From NCBI GenBank assembly GCA_030386295.1, contig JANQAO010000001.1, positions 199,546 through 263,545 of the forward strand: 64,000 nt of DNA, written 5' to 3'. The position numbers and the translations under genes were made by a program. The notes under the pieces were generated by a model that saw nothing but the letters and a program-made list of their open reading frames with translations, had not been told where the DNA came from and did not search any database. The stretch comes from Candidatus Persebacteraceae bacterium Df01. GTDB taxonomy: Bacteria; Pseudomonadota; Gammaproteobacteria; Tethybacterales; Persebacteraceae. Shown in pieces: positions 17,741 through 27,914 of the stretch (within the stretch, counting starts at the first letter, position 1; every line of letters begins with the position of its first letter).

Positions 17741-19654
17741 ATGGGTAAAACTATTGGCATTGACTTGGGTACGACAAACTCTTGCGTCTGCGTACTAGAA
17801 AACAACAAGCCGCATGTAATTGAAAATTCAGAAGGCGCACGTACTACGCCTTCCATGGTGGCATTTAGTGATGATGGTCAAACGCTGGTTGGCGCGGCTG
17901 CTAAGCGGCAGGCAGTCACTAATCCCAAAAACACCTTGTATGCGATTAAGCGTCTTATTGGTCGGCGTTATGCTGATGCCGAAGTCAAAAAAGAGCGCTC
18001 ACTGGCCCCCTTTTCTATCATCAAAGCAAAAAATGGAGATGCTTGGGTAGAAGCTAAGGGAAATAAATATTCGCCGCAGGAAATTTCCGCCAAAATATTA
18101 CAAAAAATGAAAAAAACCGCCGAAGAATATCTTGGCGAGACAGTTACCGAAGCAGTGGTAACCGTGCCGGCTTACTTCAACGACTCGCAGCGACAAGCCA
18201 CCAAAGATGCTGGGCGCATTGCTGGACTGGAAATCAAGCGGATTATTAACGAACCTACGGCGGCAGCGCTGGCTTTTGGTTTGGACAAATCGGTCAAAAA
18301 TAAAACCATTGCGGTTTTTGACTTAGGTGGCGGGACTTTTGATATTTCCATTATTGAAATCGCCGAAGTAGACGGCGAAAAACAATTTGAAGTGCTTTCT
18401 ACCAACGGTGATACTTTTTTGGGCGGCGAGGATTTTGACCAAGCGTTGATTCACCATTTGGTGGAGGAATTTAAAAAGAAAGAAGGGTTCGACCTGAAAA
18501 AAGATATTCTTGCGCTACAACGGCTTAAAGAAGCTGCAGAAAAAGCCAAAATAGAATTGTCTTCGGCAAGTCAAACGGAAATTAATCTTCCCTACATCAC
18601 CGCCGATGCGACTGGTCCCAAGCATTTGGTCTTGTCTCTTACTCGCGCAAAAATGGAAGCGTTAGTGGCAGACTTGATTGAGCGTACCGCGAAGCCGTGT
18701 AAGGTTGCCCTCAAAGATGCCAGTTTGGAAAAAGGCAAAGTGGATGAAGTAATTCTCGTCGGCGGCATGACGCGCATGCCCGCAGTGTATGAAAAAGTAG
18801 GAAAAATATTTGGCGTGGAGCCCAAGCGTAACGTCAATCCCGATGAAGCAGTGGCTATGGGTGCAGCAGTGCAAGGTGCGGTGCTACAAGGCGACGTCAA
18901 AGATATGTTGCTATTGGATGTAACGCCTTTATCTTTAGGTATTGAGACTGAAGGTGGCGTGATGACCAGTCTAATTGAAAAAAACACCACTATCCCCACG
19001 AAGACGTCCAAAGTGTTTTCCACCGCCAGCAATAACCAGCCAGCGGTTACTATTCATGTATTGCAAGGTGAGCGCACAGTTTCCGCTGGCAACAAATCGC
19101 TGGGGCAATTTAATTTGGAAGATATTCCGCCGGCACCGCGCGGCACGCCGCAAATTGAAGTAACTTTTGATATTGACGCCAACGGTATTTTGCATGTGTC
19201 GGCACGCGACAAAAAAACTGGTCGCGAAAATAATATCACCATCAAATCCTCTTCCGGGTTGTCGGAGGATGAGATTCAGCGTATGGTGCAAGATGCCGAA
19301 GAGCATGCGGAAGAAGATCGCCAAGCCACTGAACTGGCGCAGGCGCGCAACGAATGTGACATGGCTATCCACTCGGTGCGTCGTGGGTTAGATGAGCATG
19401 GCGCCGGGTTGGATGCGGCAGAAAAAGAAAAAATAGAAGCCGCGCTTAAGGAAGCGGAAGAAGCTAAAGCTGGGACTGATTTGTCGGAAATTCGAGAAAA
19501 AGGTCAAGCCTTGGCTGTTGTTGCCGCACCATTGGCGCAAAAAATGCAGCAGGCTGGCGCCAACGAAGCCGACTCGACTGATGACGCTGATAGCGTTCAA
19601 GAAGAAGATGTTGTGGATGCGGAATTTCAAGAAGTGGATGATGATAAAAAGTAG
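17741..19654 (+). CDS. dnaK: Chaperone DnaK (Hsp70)
   Basis: DnaK is the ATP-dependent Hsp70 chaperone. The 637-residue protein is full length: nucleotide-binding domain with [23 protein letters not shown] and [12 protein letters not shown], linker [16 protein letters not shown], substrate-binding domain, helical lid and the acidic C-terminal EVDDDKK. It follows grpE by 23 bp with a GGAGA Shine-Dalgarno and is followed by dnaJ. Confidence 0.98.
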   Translation: MGKTIGIDLGTTNSCVCVLENNKPHVIENSEGARTTPSMVAFSDDGQTLVGAAAKRQAVTNPKNTLYAIKRLIGRRYADAEVKKERSLAPFSIIKAKNGDAWVEAKGNKYSPQEISAKILQKMKKTAEEYLGETVTEAVVTVPAYFNDSQRQATKDAGRIAGLEIKRIINEPTAAALAFGLDKSVKNKTIAVFDLGGGTFDISIIEIAEVDGEKQFEVLSTNGDTFLGGEDFDQALIHHLVEEFKKKEGFDLKKDILALQRLKEAAEKAKIELSSASQTEINLPYITADATGPKHLVLSLTRAKMEALVADLIERTAKPCKVALKDASLEKGKVDEVILVGGMTRMPAVYEKVGKIFGVEPKRNVNPDEAVAMGAAVQGAVLQGDVKDMLLLDVTPLSLGIETEGGVMTSLIEKNTTIPTKTSKVFSTASNNQPAVTIHVLQGERTVSAGNKSLGQFNLEDIPPAPRGTPQIEVTFDIDANGILHVSARDKKTGRENNITIKSSSGLSEDEIQRMVQDAEEHAEEDRQATELAQARNECDMAIHSVRRGLDEHGAGLDAAEKEKIEAALKEAEEAKAGTDLSEIREKGQALAVVAAPLAQKMQQAGANEADSTDDADSVQEEDVVDAEFQEVDDDKK

Positions 19655-19679
19655 TTTGCGTTGTGGTGTCTGACCTGGT

Positions 19680-20780
19680 ATGAGCAAACCTGACTATTAC
19701 CAGACGTTAGGCGTGGAGCGCGGCGCGGATAAAAACACAATTAAGCGTTCTTATCGGCGGTTGGCGATGAAATATCATCCCGACCGTAATGCCGGCGATA
19801 AGACTTCGGAAGAAAAGTTCAAACAAGTTCAGGAAGCATATGACATGCTGTCTGACTCAGAGAAACGCGAAGCTTACGATCGGTTTGGCCACAATGCTTT
19901 TGATGGAGCTGGAGCTGGGGCGGCGGGTGGTGGTGCCGATTTTTCCAACGTGTTTAATGATTTGTTTAGTGATTTTTTTGGCGGTGCTGCTGGATCACGT
20001 GGACAAAGTCAGGCACGACAACGTGTTTTGGCAATTCAGTTAAGTTTTTCCGAGTCCATCACAGGCTGCCAAAAAGAGTTAAAAATTAATGAACCGGTGC
20101 CATGTGACGGTTGCGGTGGTAATGGCATAGAGCCGGGAAGTAAGCCACAGGAATGTCCCACTTGTCGCGGTGCTGGACAAATGCGCGTTAATAGAGGCTT
20201 TTTCACCTTACAACAAACGTGTAATGACTGTGGTGGCGCTGGCAAAATTATTACATCTCCCTGTAAGCGCTGTAATGGACGTGGTAACCAAAAGTCTTCA
20301 CGCACGGTGACCGTCAAAATTCCGGCAGGAATTCAAGACGGTGAAACTATTCGTTTAAATATTAACGGCACCCAAAACGCCCAATATTATTTACGCACGC
20401 AAGTTGCACCGCACCCACTATTTGAGCGCGATGGTGATAATTTGCATATTTCCATTCCGGTGTCCATTGTTGTTGCGGCTTTGGGAGGACAGGTAGAAAC
20501 GCCTACCGCTACCGGTGGCAAAGTTAAAATTGCGGTGCCTCCCGAAACACAAACTGGTGCTATTTTGCGCTTGCGTGGGCGCGGAGCTCCCAGCCCTCGC
20601 AATGCTGTCGCCGGTGACATGCTCTGCCACATTGTGGTTGAAACGCCAGTTAGTTTGAGCGAAACACAAAAGCAATTGTTACGTGATTTTGACGACAGCT
20701 TAAAAAATAAACGAAGTCGCCATGCACCGAAAGAAAAATCGTGGCTAGAAAAAGCTAAACAGTTATTTAGCGACGATTAA
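19680..20780 (+). CDS. dnaJ: Co-chaperone DnaJ (Hsp40)
   Basis: DnaJ delivers substrates to DnaK and stimulates its ATPase. The 366-residue protein has the J domain with HPD (KYHPDRNAGD, about residue 35), a short Gly-rich stretch (about 75-85), four zinc repeats CDGCGGNG, CPTCRGAG, CNDCGGAG and CKRCNGRG, and the C-terminal substrate-binding domains. It lies 25 bp after dnaK. The Gly/Phe linker looks shorter than in E. coli. Confidence 0.97.
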   Translation: MSKPDYYQTLGVERGADKNTIKRSYRRLAMKYHPDRNAGDKTSEEKFKQVQEAYDMLSDSEKREAYDRFGHNAFDGAGAGAAGGGADFSNVFNDLFSDFFGGAAGSRGQSQARQRVLAIQLSFSESITGCQKELKINEPVPCDGCGGNGIEPGSKPQECPTCRGAGQMRVNRGFFTLQQTCNDCGGAGKIITSPCKRCNGRGNQKSSRTVTVKIPAGIQDGETIRLNINGTQNAQYYLRTQVAPHPLFERDGDNLHISIPVSIVVAALGGQVETPTATGGKVKIAVPPETQTGAILRLRGRGAPSPRNAVAGDMLCHIVVETPVSLSETQKQLLRDFDDSLKNKRSRHAPKEKSWLEKAKQLFSDD

Positions 20781-20829
20781 CGGCAGCTAAACTACTTTTT
20801 CCCTTATTTTTTACGTAATTAACGTTCCA

Positions 20830-21528
20830 TCAAGACGACGCTTTGGTCGTCGTTTGCCCAAATAATATTTTTTTAGCTTTTTCATCTACTGTGGGAGCGG
20901 TGTTAAGATCGGCGGCTTTTTTATAGGCTCGTGCCACGGCGGGACGCGTTTTAATATTTTCGTGCCAACGCTGAACATGCGGATAGTCTGCCAAATCAAT
21001 ACCTTGTCGTTCGTGTGACGTTGTCCACGGATAGCAAGCCATATCGGCAATGGAATAATCACCGCAAATAAAGTTAAATTTTTCTAACTGGCGATTGAGC
21101 ACTGAATATAACCGTTGCGCTTCTTTGGTATAGCGCTCAATGGCGTATGGTATTTTTTCGGGAGCATAGGCGCGAAAATGATGATTTTGTCCCAACATTG
21201 GCCCTAATCCGCCCATTTGCCACATCAGCCACTGTAATACGTCGGTGCGCTTTCGCAAATTGGGAGATAAAAATCGCCCGGTTTTTTCGGCCAGATAAAG
21301 CAAAATGGCGCCGGATTCAAAAATCGGTACTGGCTCACCGCCGTCAGTAGGTTCGTTGTCCACAATGGCAGGAATACGATTATTGGGTGCGATTTTTAGA
21401 AAAGCAGGTTCAAATTGTTCTCCGCGCCCAATATGCACACTGTGCAAACTATAAGGAAGGTTAGTTTCTTCTAAAAAAATGGTGATTTTATGACCGTTTG
21501 GTGTCGTCCAATAATATAAGTCAATCAT
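20830..21528 (-). CDS. Glutathione S-transferase family protein (YfcG/YghU-like)
   Basis: A 232-residue thioredoxin-fold protein with N-terminal TTPNGHKITIFLEE and a helical C-terminal domain with CGDYSIADMACYPW. This pattern matches the YfcG/YghU glutathione-dependent disulfide-bond oxidoreductases. It probably acts in cytosolic thiol redox balance. It is intact here, but its first 42 codons plus the upstream region recur 1,479 bp to the right as part of a tandem duplication. No clear Shine-Dalgarno precedes the ATG. Confidence 0.88.
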   Translation of the reverse strand: MIDLYYWTTPNGHKITIFLEETNLPYSLHSVHIGRGEQFEPAFLKIAPNNRIPAIVDNEPTDGGEPVPIFESGAILLYLAEKTGRFLSPNLRKRTDVLQWLMWQMGGLGPMLGQNHHFRAYAPEKIPYAIERYTKEAQRLYSVLNRQLEKFNFICGDYSIADMACYPWTTSHERQGIDLADYPHVQRWHENIKTRPAVARAYKKAADLNTAPTVDEKAKKILFGQTTTKASS

Positions 21529-22880
21529 TGCGTGTGTCCGTTGGGAGAAACGATGAATTATGACAGATTGCGAAGTTAGCAGCCGAGTTCGTTGCCGTTT
21601 TTAATTTTTCCAGCTGGTTAAATTCTATTTAGCGAACGTTTTTTGTGCCATAATAAAATCGTTATTTACATCTTTGATAAGGAGAAAAAAGATGTCCAAT
21701 ATTGAATCTGTTTTGACCGAAACGCGCCGCTTTGAACCACCAGCGTCTTTTGCCAATGCCACCGTAGCCGGTCGAGCTGTTTATGATGCAATGATCAAAA
21801 ACGCTACCGATGACTGGGAAGGTTTCTGGCGGCACCATGCAGAAGCAGAAATTGACTGGATCAAACCGTTTTCTACCGTGTATGAGTGCGGTGATGCTCA
21901 CGCCCACAAATGGTTCGCCGACGGAAATCTCAACATTTCCGCTAATTGTTTGGATCGTCATTTGGCTGCGCGCGGTGAACAACCGGCTGTTATTTTTGAA
22001 AGCGATGAGGGCAAAAATAACGATGTGCGCACTTACCGGCAACTGCATAGTGAAGTTTGTCGTTTTGCCAACGCACTCAAAAATGCGGGCGTAAAACGCG
22101 GAGATCGCGTCATTGTGTACATGCCCATGCGTCCCGAAGCGATTGTTTGTATGCAGGCTTGTGCGCGTATCGGTGCCGTACACTCGGTAGTATTTGGTGG
22201 ATTTTCCGCCAAATCATTGGAAGATCGCATCAAAGACGCGGCGGCCAAAGTAGTGATTACCGCTGACGAAAGCATGCGCGGAGGTAAAAATATTCCACTC
22301 AAAAAAACCGTAGATGAAGCACTAGCTGGTGGTGATCATGCGGTGGGAACCGTCATCGTATTTCGTCGAACGGGAGTCGGTGTTCACATGCAAGGTGGAC
22401 GCGATGTGTGGTGGCACGATGCCGTAGCCGATGTGTCTGATGACTGCCCGCCGGCAGTGATGAACGCCGAAGATCCACTGTTTATCTTGTACACCTCGGG
22501 TTCTACCGGAAAACCCAAGGGTATTGTTCACACCACTGGCGGCTATTTGCTGGGCGCAATTTTGTCCATGAAATGGGTGTTCGATTATCAGCCAGGTGAT
22601 ATTTACTGGTGTACAGCGGATGTTGGCTGGATTACTGGACATACTTACGTAGCCTATGGACCACTGGCGGTGGGCGGCACACAGTTAATATTTGAAGGAG
22701 TGCCGACATTCCCGCATTCGGGGCGATTTTGGGAAATCGTGCAAAATCATAAAGTCACAACTTTTTACACTGCGCCAACGGCGATTCGTTCGCTTATTAA
22801 GGCGGGCATGGAATTGCCCAAAGATTACGATTTGTCATCATTGCGTATTTTGGGCACGGTGGGAGAGCCGATTAATCCGG
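21402..22880. repeat. Tandem direct duplication, copy 1 (1,479 bp)
   Basis: Copy 1 holds the first 42 codons of the GST gene (minus strand), the divergent promoter region, and the first ~397 codons of acs. The next 1,479 bases repeat it with no difference found by eye. The unit boundary AAGCA occurs at 21402, 22881 and 24360, in the GST gene, at the junction and in acs, so the ends share 5 bp of microhomology. No transposase or terminal inverted repeat is present. Confidence 0.95.
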
Positions 22881-22933
22881 AAGCAGGTTCAAATTGTTCT
22901 CCGCGCCCAATATGCACACTGTGCAAACTATAA
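21692..22933 (+). pseudogene. Truncated acs copy
   Basis: This copy of acs keeps its Shine-Dalgarno (AAGGAGAA) and ATG and is the same as the intact copy for about 398 residues. It then crosses the duplication junction into the GST sequence and ends after 15 unrelated residues ([15 protein letters not shown]), giving a 413-residue product. It lacks the DTWWQTETG segment, the domain hinge and the C-terminal catalytic Lys, so it cannot complete the acetyl-CoA synthetase reaction. It could still be transcribed and translated. Confidence 0.9.
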
Positions 22934-23007
22934 GGAAGGTTAGTTTCTTCTAAAAAAATGGTGATTTTATGACCGTTTGGTGTCGTCCAATAATATAAGT
23001 CAATCAT
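22881..23007 (-). pseudogene. 5' fragment of the GST gene
   Basis: The first 42 codons of the GST gene (start ATG at 23007), created by the tandem duplication. The frame runs on antisense into the truncated acs and stops at 22825, a 60-residue chimera. Only the N-terminal part of the thioredoxin fold is present, so it should not be functional. Confidence 0.88.
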
Positions 23008-24359
23008 TGCGTGTGTCCGTTGGGAGAAACGATGAATTATGACAGATTGCGAAGTTAGCAGCCGAGTTCGTTGCCGTTTTTAATTTTTCCAGCTGGTTAA
23101 ATTCTATTTAGCGAACGTTTTTTGTGCCATAATAAAATCGTTATTTACATCTTTGATAAGGAGAAAAAAGATGTCCAATATTGAATCTGTTTTGACCGAA
23201 ACGCGCCGCTTTGAACCACCAGCGTCTTTTGCCAATGCCACCGTAGCCGGTCGAGCTGTTTATGATGCAATGATCAAAAACGCTACCGATGACTGGGAAG
23301 GTTTCTGGCGGCACCATGCAGAAGCAGAAATTGACTGGATCAAACCGTTTTCTACCGTGTATGAGTGCGGTGATGCTCACGCCCACAAATGGTTCGCCGA
23401 CGGAAATCTCAACATTTCCGCTAATTGTTTGGATCGTCATTTGGCTGCGCGCGGTGAACAACCGGCTGTTATTTTTGAAAGCGATGAGGGCAAAAATAAC
23501 GATGTGCGCACTTACCGGCAACTGCATAGTGAAGTTTGTCGTTTTGCCAACGCACTCAAAAATGCGGGCGTAAAACGCGGAGATCGCGTCATTGTGTACA
23601 TGCCCATGCGTCCCGAAGCGATTGTTTGTATGCAGGCTTGTGCGCGTATCGGTGCCGTACACTCGGTAGTATTTGGTGGATTTTCCGCCAAATCATTGGA
23701 AGATCGCATCAAAGACGCGGCGGCCAAAGTAGTGATTACCGCTGACGAAAGCATGCGCGGAGGTAAAAATATTCCACTCAAAAAAACCGTAGATGAAGCA
23801 CTAGCTGGTGGTGATCATGCGGTGGGAACCGTCATCGTATTTCGTCGAACGGGAGTCGGTGTTCACATGCAAGGTGGACGCGATGTGTGGTGGCACGATG
23901 CCGTAGCCGATGTGTCTGATGACTGCCCGCCGGCAGTGATGAACGCCGAAGATCCACTGTTTATCTTGTACACCTCGGGTTCTACCGGAAAACCCAAGGG
24001 TATTGTTCACACCACTGGCGGCTATTTGCTGGGCGCAATTTTGTCCATGAAATGGGTGTTCGATTATCAGCCAGGTGATATTTACTGGTGTACAGCGGAT
24101 GTTGGCTGGATTACTGGACATACTTACGTAGCCTATGGACCACTGGCGGTGGGCGGCACACAGTTAATATTTGAAGGAGTGCCGACATTCCCGCATTCGG
24201 GGCGATTTTGGGAAATCGTGCAAAATCATAAAGTCACAACTTTTTACACTGCGCCAACGGCGATTCGTTCGCTTATTAAGGCGGGCATGGAATTGCCCAA
24301 AGATTACGATTTGTCATCATTGCGTATTTTGGGCACGGTGGGAGAGCCGATTAATCCGG
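22881..24359. repeat. Tandem direct duplication, copy 2 (1,479 bp)
   Basis: Second unit, directly abutting copy 1 and reading the same by eye. It carries the GST 5' fragment, the promoter region and the 5' part of the intact acs. It keeps acs continuous on its right, just as copy 1 keeps GST continuous on its left, which is the expected outcome of one tandem duplication event. Confidence 0.95.
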
Positions 24360-25138
24360 AAGCATGGATATGGTATCGTGAAGTGGTAGGAGGTAGTCGT
24401 TGCCCGATAGTAGATACTTGGTGGCAAACTGAAACTGGATGCAACATGATAGCTCCGCTGCCCGGTGCGATTACTACCAAACCCGGTTCTTGCACACTGC
24501 CGTTACCCGGTGTTTTTGCGGCCGTAGTGGATGAAGCGGGCAATGAAACTGGTGCTCATGAGGGTGGTTTTTTGGTAGTGAAGAAATCATGGCCATCACA
24601 GTTGCGCACTATCTGGGGAGATCATGACAGATATTGCAGCACTTATTACCCGAAAGAAATTGCTGATGGGAAGTATTATGTTGCTGGTGATTCGGCTAAT
24701 CGTGATGATGATGGCTATTTTTGGATTATGGGGCGCACTGATGATGTGTTGAACGTTTCTGGGCATCGGCTGGGGACGATGGAAATAGAATCTGCCCTAG
24801 TGGCTAATCCTAAAGTTTCCGAAGCCGCCGTGGTTAGTCGCCCCGATGCGCTTACTGGTGAAGCGGTTGTTGCATTTGTGGTGCTGCAGGGGGAGCGTCC
24901 TGCCGGCGAAGAAGCTCGTGCGTTAGTAGTGGAATTGCGCAACTGGGTGGGCAAGGAAATTGGCGCTATTGCTAAGCCGGCGGAGATTCGGTTTGGTGAT
25001 AACTTGCCTAAAACCCGTAGCGGAAAAATTATGCGTCGCCTGTTGCGTATTATCGCTAAAGGCGAAAAAATAACACAAGATACATCCACACTGGAAAATC
25101 CGGCTATTTTGGAGCAACTGGGGGAAACAGTGAAATAG
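23171..25138 (+). CDS. acs: Acetyl-CoA synthetase (AMP-forming)
   Basis: Acs activates acetate with ATP and CoA. The intact 655-residue protein has the P-loop [18 protein letters not shown] (about residues 264-281), [10 protein letters not shown], the hinge region [21 protein letters not shown] and the C-terminal [10 protein letters not shown], whose Lys is the known acetylation and catalytic site. The ATG at 23171 is preceded by AAGGAG with good spacing. Its promoter and first ~397 codons are duplicated immediately upstream. Malate synthase follows about 190 bp later. Confidence 0.97.
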   Translation: MSNIESVLTETRRFEPPASFANATVAGRAVYDAMIKNATDDWEGFWRHHAEAEIDWIKPFSTVYECGDAHAHKWFADGNLNISANCLDRHLAARGEQPAVIFESDEGKNNDVRTYRQLHSEVCRFANALKNAGVKRGDRVIVYMPMRPEAIVCMQACARIGAVHSVVFGGFSAKSLEDRIKDAAAKVVITADESMRGGKNIPLKKTVDEALAGGDHAVGTVIVFRRTGVGVHMQGGRDVWWHDAVADVSDDCPPAVMNAEDPLFILYTSGSTGKPKGIVHTTGGYLLGAILSMKWVFDYQPGDIYWCTADVGWITGHTYVAYGPLAVGGTQLIFEGVPTFPHSGRFWEIVQNHKVTTFYTAPTAIRSLIKAGMELPKDYDLSSLRILGTVGEPINPEAWIWYREVVGGSRCPIVDTWWQTETGCNMIAPLPGAITTKPGSCTLPLPGVFAAVVDEAGNETGAHEGGFLVVKKSWPSQLRTIWGDHDRYCSTYYPKEIADGKYYVAGDSANRDDDGYFWIMGRTDDVLNVSGHRLGTMEIESALVANPKVSEAAVVSRPDALTGEAVVAFVVLQGERPAGEEARALVVELRNWVGKEIGAIAKPAEIRFGDNLPKTRSGKIMRRLLRIIAKGEKITQDTSTLENPAILEQLGETVK

Positions 25139-25329
25139 TACAAAAACATCGTTAAAAAAACCGATTGCTGGTAGACATTGTTTTCTCAAAAGCAATTTTT
25201 CCTTTGAAGAGAAATGCGGAGATGAGAAAAGTTATTTGAGTTTTTATTGTGCGCTGCGTAAGGTGCGGTTTGTCTGCGGTAGGTAAAAGCGTAAAATCCG
25301 CCCCTGTTTAATAAAAATATGGATAAAAC

Positions 25330-26895
25330 ATGCTTGAGATAAAAAACAAAACATCGTTGGATTCGTGGAGCCCCAATATTTTCACTCCCGAAGCACTCGC
25401 TTTTGTAGAAAAAATTGCCGACAAGTTTTCAGCTCGCCGCGATGCATTACTGGATGCGCGGCGTGCTGCCAAAGAACGTTTTGACGGCGGGCAGTTGCCT
25501 GGATTTTTGCCGGATACCAAAGACTTGCGGATGGAAAATTGGCAAGTCGCTGACGCGCCGCTGGCGTTGCAAAACCGCCGGGTGGAAATCACAGCTCCTG
25601 CCGAACGGCAAAAAGTTATTCAAGCACTTAACTCATCAGCTAAGGCGTACATGGCTGATTTTGAAGATTCATTAGCACCAACGTGGAAAAATATCGCTAC
25701 TGGTCAGCAAGCCCTTTATGATGCAGTACGTGGCACCTGTGATACTGTTAATTCGGTGACAGGCAAGCATTATGCTCTCAAGCCTGACCACGAGTGCGTT
25801 CTTATCGTGCGTCCGCGAGGCTGGCATCTGCCTGAAAAAAATGTGCTTCGGCAAGGTAAAGCGGTTGCTGGTGCTTTTGTCGATTTCGGGCTTTTTTTCT
25901 TTCACAACGCTAAATTGTTGGCGACAAATGAACGTGGCCCTTATTTCTATTTGCCCAAAACTGAGCATTGGCGCGAAGCGGCATTGTGGAATGACATTAT
26001 GGATTTTGCCGAAAAAGAACTGGAATTGCCGGCTAATTCTACTAAGGCGACGTTGCTGATTGAAACGCTGCCAGCAGTATTTCAAATGCATGAGATTTTG
26101 CACGCCATGCGTGCCCGTTTGGTAGGGCTTAATTGTGGTCGTTGGGATTATATTTTTTCCTATATTAAAACATTAGCACGCCACCAACAACGCATTTTGC
26201 CGGCGCGGGCGTTGGTTACTATGGACAAAGCTTTTCTTAAATCTTATTCCGAAGAGTTGGTGGAAACTTGCCATCGCCGTGGTGCTCATGCTATGGGTGG
26301 GATGTCGGCATTTATACCTATTCGTGGTGATGAAGAGGCTAATGCGCTGGCGCTGGAAAAAGTTCGTGAAGATAAAAAGCGAGAAGCCGCTAACGGTCAT
26401 GACGGCACTTGGGTAGCACATCCGGGATTGATTGACCTAGCTGTGGACGCTTTTTCCGAATACATGCCGAAAGCGCATCAAAAAGACAAATTATCTGGTA
26501 TTGCACATTCCGCGTCAGCACTTCTAGAATTGCCCGAAGGTGGTATTAATCTTGCTGATTTTGATAGCAACATTCAAGTGGCACTGCGTTATACCGCTGC
26601 TTGGTTAGGCGGTACAGGAGCGGTTCCAATATTTAATATGATGGAGGATGCTGCCACAGCAGAAATCTCGCGCGCGCAATTGTGGCAATGGATGCAATAT
26701 GCGACGACGCTTAGTGATGGTGTTGAAATTGATGCTGCTTTGTTTGCCAACCGTTTGCAGTCGGCAGTCAACGCTATTAACGCCGATGGAGAATTAACAT
26801 ATTTGAGTGCCGCTGCCGACATGTTGGATTCGCTGGTGAACTCACCTGATATGGCAGATTTTTTGACTACTGGGGCTTATGCGCTGATTGATTAA
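25330..26895 (+). CDS. aceB: Malate synthase A
   Basis: Malate synthase condenses glyoxylate and acetyl-CoA to malate. The 521-residue protein matches the A-type length and pattern: TPEALAFVEKIADKF at the start, MADFEDSLAPTW, VRPRGWHLPEKN containing the catalytic Arg, GLNCGRWDYIFSYIKT, and a C-terminal IARY-like helical domain. Isocitrate lyase is not in the window, so the glyoxylate source is not shown. Its place beside acs supports acetate metabolism. Confidence 0.94.
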   Translation: MLEIKNKTSLDSWSPNIFTPEALAFVEKIADKFSARRDALLDARRAAKERFDGGQLPGFLPDTKDLRMENWQVADAPLALQNRRVEITAPAERQKVIQALNSSAKAYMADFEDSLAPTWKNIATGQQALYDAVRGTCDTVNSVTGKHYALKPDHECVLIVRPRGWHLPEKNVLRQGKAVAGAFVDFGLFFFHNAKLLATNERGPYFYLPKTEHWREAALWNDIMDFAEKELELPANSTKATLLIETLPAVFQMHEILHAMRARLVGLNCGRWDYIFSYIKTLARHQQRILPARALVTMDKAFLKSYSEELVETCHRRGAHAMGGMSAFIPIRGDEEANALALEKVREDKKREAANGHDGTWVAHPGLIDLAVDAFSEYMPKAHQKDKLSGIAHSASALLELPEGGINLADFDSNIQVALRYTAAWLGGTGAVPIFNMMEDAATAEISRAQLWQWMQYATTLSDGVEIDAALFANRLQSAVNAINADGELTYLSAAADMLDSLVNSPDMADFLTTGAYALID

Positions 26896-26932
26896 GTTGT
26901 AATTCAAAATGGGTAAAACACGTTGTGGCAAC

Positions 26933-27541
26933 TTAAGGCCAAACCCAGTGTTTTTTCCATTTGGCTTGCACTGCGTTAGGATAGTGAGCTCGTCCCAAAG
27001 AACCGTTGTAGCGCCCTAAAGCACGAAAAAGATTGCCTTTTTCAATGTCAAGATAGTGGCGCAAGATAATCGTTCCATAGCGTAGATTAGTACGCAGATT
27101 AAATAAATTGTGTGGTTGTTCTCCGCTGATTAATCCCGTCCAAAACGGCATGACTTGCATGTAACCGCGAGCACCCGCCGAAGAAATAGCATATTTGCGA
27201 AAGGCGGACTCTACATGCACCAGCGACAGTACTAATTGTGGTGGCAAGCCGGCGCGCGTGGCTTCATAATGAAGTGAAACCAAAAAGTCGCGGCGGGCTT
27301 GCTCATTCTGTAAAATGGAACGGCGAGGCAAAATTTTCGCCAGCCGTCGGCTCATTTCTGCCAGCCAGCGTTCGCCTTCCGCAGGGGTGTCAAAAAACAG
27401 CCGTGTTGGTGCCCTGTCGCTAAACAACCCCTGCAACGAGGCGCGGGTGCTGTCGGACAATTCTTCATACTGCTGCTCGCCGGCATGGACCACCGGCGTC
27501 AAAAAAAGTGTGATAATTATTGCTAGTAATAATTTTGGCAC
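26933..27541 (-). CDS. Lytic murein transglycosylase (SLT domain)
   Basis: A 202-residue exported enzyme: signal peptide at residues 1-20 (LLLAIIITLFLTPVVHA), then a goose-type lysozyme fold. VHVESAFRKYAISSAGARGYMQ (about residues 110-131) gives the catalytic Glu and the SAGARG-MQ motif, and NLFNLRTNLRYGTIILRHYL completes the domain. It would cleave peptidoglycan glycan strands. The start codon is GTG, with TATAAT ending only 5 bp before it. It is convergent with aceB. Confidence 0.88.
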   Translation of the reverse strand: MPKLLLAIIITLFLTPVVHAGEQQYEELSDSTRASLQGLFSDRAPTRLFFDTPAEGERWLAEMSRRLAKILPRRSILQNEQARRDFLVSLHYEATRAGLPPQLVLSLVHVESAFRKYAISSAGARGYMQVMPFWTGLISGEQPHNLFNLRTNLRYGTIILRHYLDIEKGNLFRALGRYNGSLGRAHYPNAVQAKWKKHWVWP

Positions 27542-27546
27542 AGATA

Positions 27547-27552
27547 ATTATA
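27547..27552 (-). promoter_or_regulatory. -10-like TATAAT, 5 bp before the transglycosylase GTG
   Basis: A perfect TATAAT on the minus strand ends 5 bp before the GTG start, with no Shine-Dalgarno and no clear -35. It fits the leaderless pattern of this window, though the spacing is at the short end. Confidence 0.3.
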
Positions 27553-27807
27553 AACGGTGAAATAAATGTGGTGATAGTAAATTTAGCTGTGTTTACGAGA
27601 TTGATGGCAAAAATGAAAGACGTTTCCATTGTGTCAAAATGTCCAACCGCAGTGATAAAAATTTGTCAGAAATGATGTTAATTGATGATATTACGAAATA
27701 TTTTTCACGATTTGTGGTTTTTTTTGTGCTTGCGCAAGATTATAAATATTTTCAGCATAAACAATAACTTAAAATTTTTATTTGGAATGAATGGAAGAAA
27801 ATATAGA
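27553..27807. other. AT-rich intergenic region, no gene seen
   Basis: The left part of the 373-bp gap between the transglycosylase and the phasin. It is rich in A and T runs and has short stop-broken frames only. I see no RNA gene or recognisable site here; the phasin control region begins at 27808. Confidence 0.6.
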
Positions 27808-27854
27808 AATTTTCAATATATTTTTGTGCAATGCAATAAAATATATTGAAAATT
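27808..27854. promoter_or_regulatory. Perfect 17-bp inverted repeat, likely operator of the phasin gene
   Basis: Arms AATTTTCAATATATTTT (27808-27824) and AAAATATATTGAAAATT (27838-27854) are exact complements around a 13-nt centre TGTGCAATGCAAT. The right arm overlaps the phasin -35, as expected for a repressor site. The centre holds TGCA-A-TGCA, resembling the TGC/GCA half-sites described for PhaR regulators of phasin genes. It is unlikely to be a terminator because it precedes a strong promoter and has no adjacent gene end. Confidence 0.65.
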
Positions 27855-27873
27855 AGAGGCATCGCTATATAAT
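27846..27873 (+). promoter_or_regulatory. Phasin promoter
   Basis: TTGAAA (27846-27851), 16 bp, TATAAT (27868-27873). The start codon is about 40 bp downstream with an AAGGAG Shine-Dalgarno, so this is a conventional leadered promoter. Confidence 0.7.
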
Positions 27874-27914
27874 ATCAACTATAACCTAATGTTGCACCAC
27901 AAAAAGGAGTAAAA

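Noticed and set aside
21402-24359. Transposon or insertion-sequence origin for the GST/acs repeat.
   Set aside because: No transposase gene, no terminal inverted repeats and no target duplications; the units abut directly with 5-bp microhomology, which fits a simple tandem duplication or an assembly artefact.
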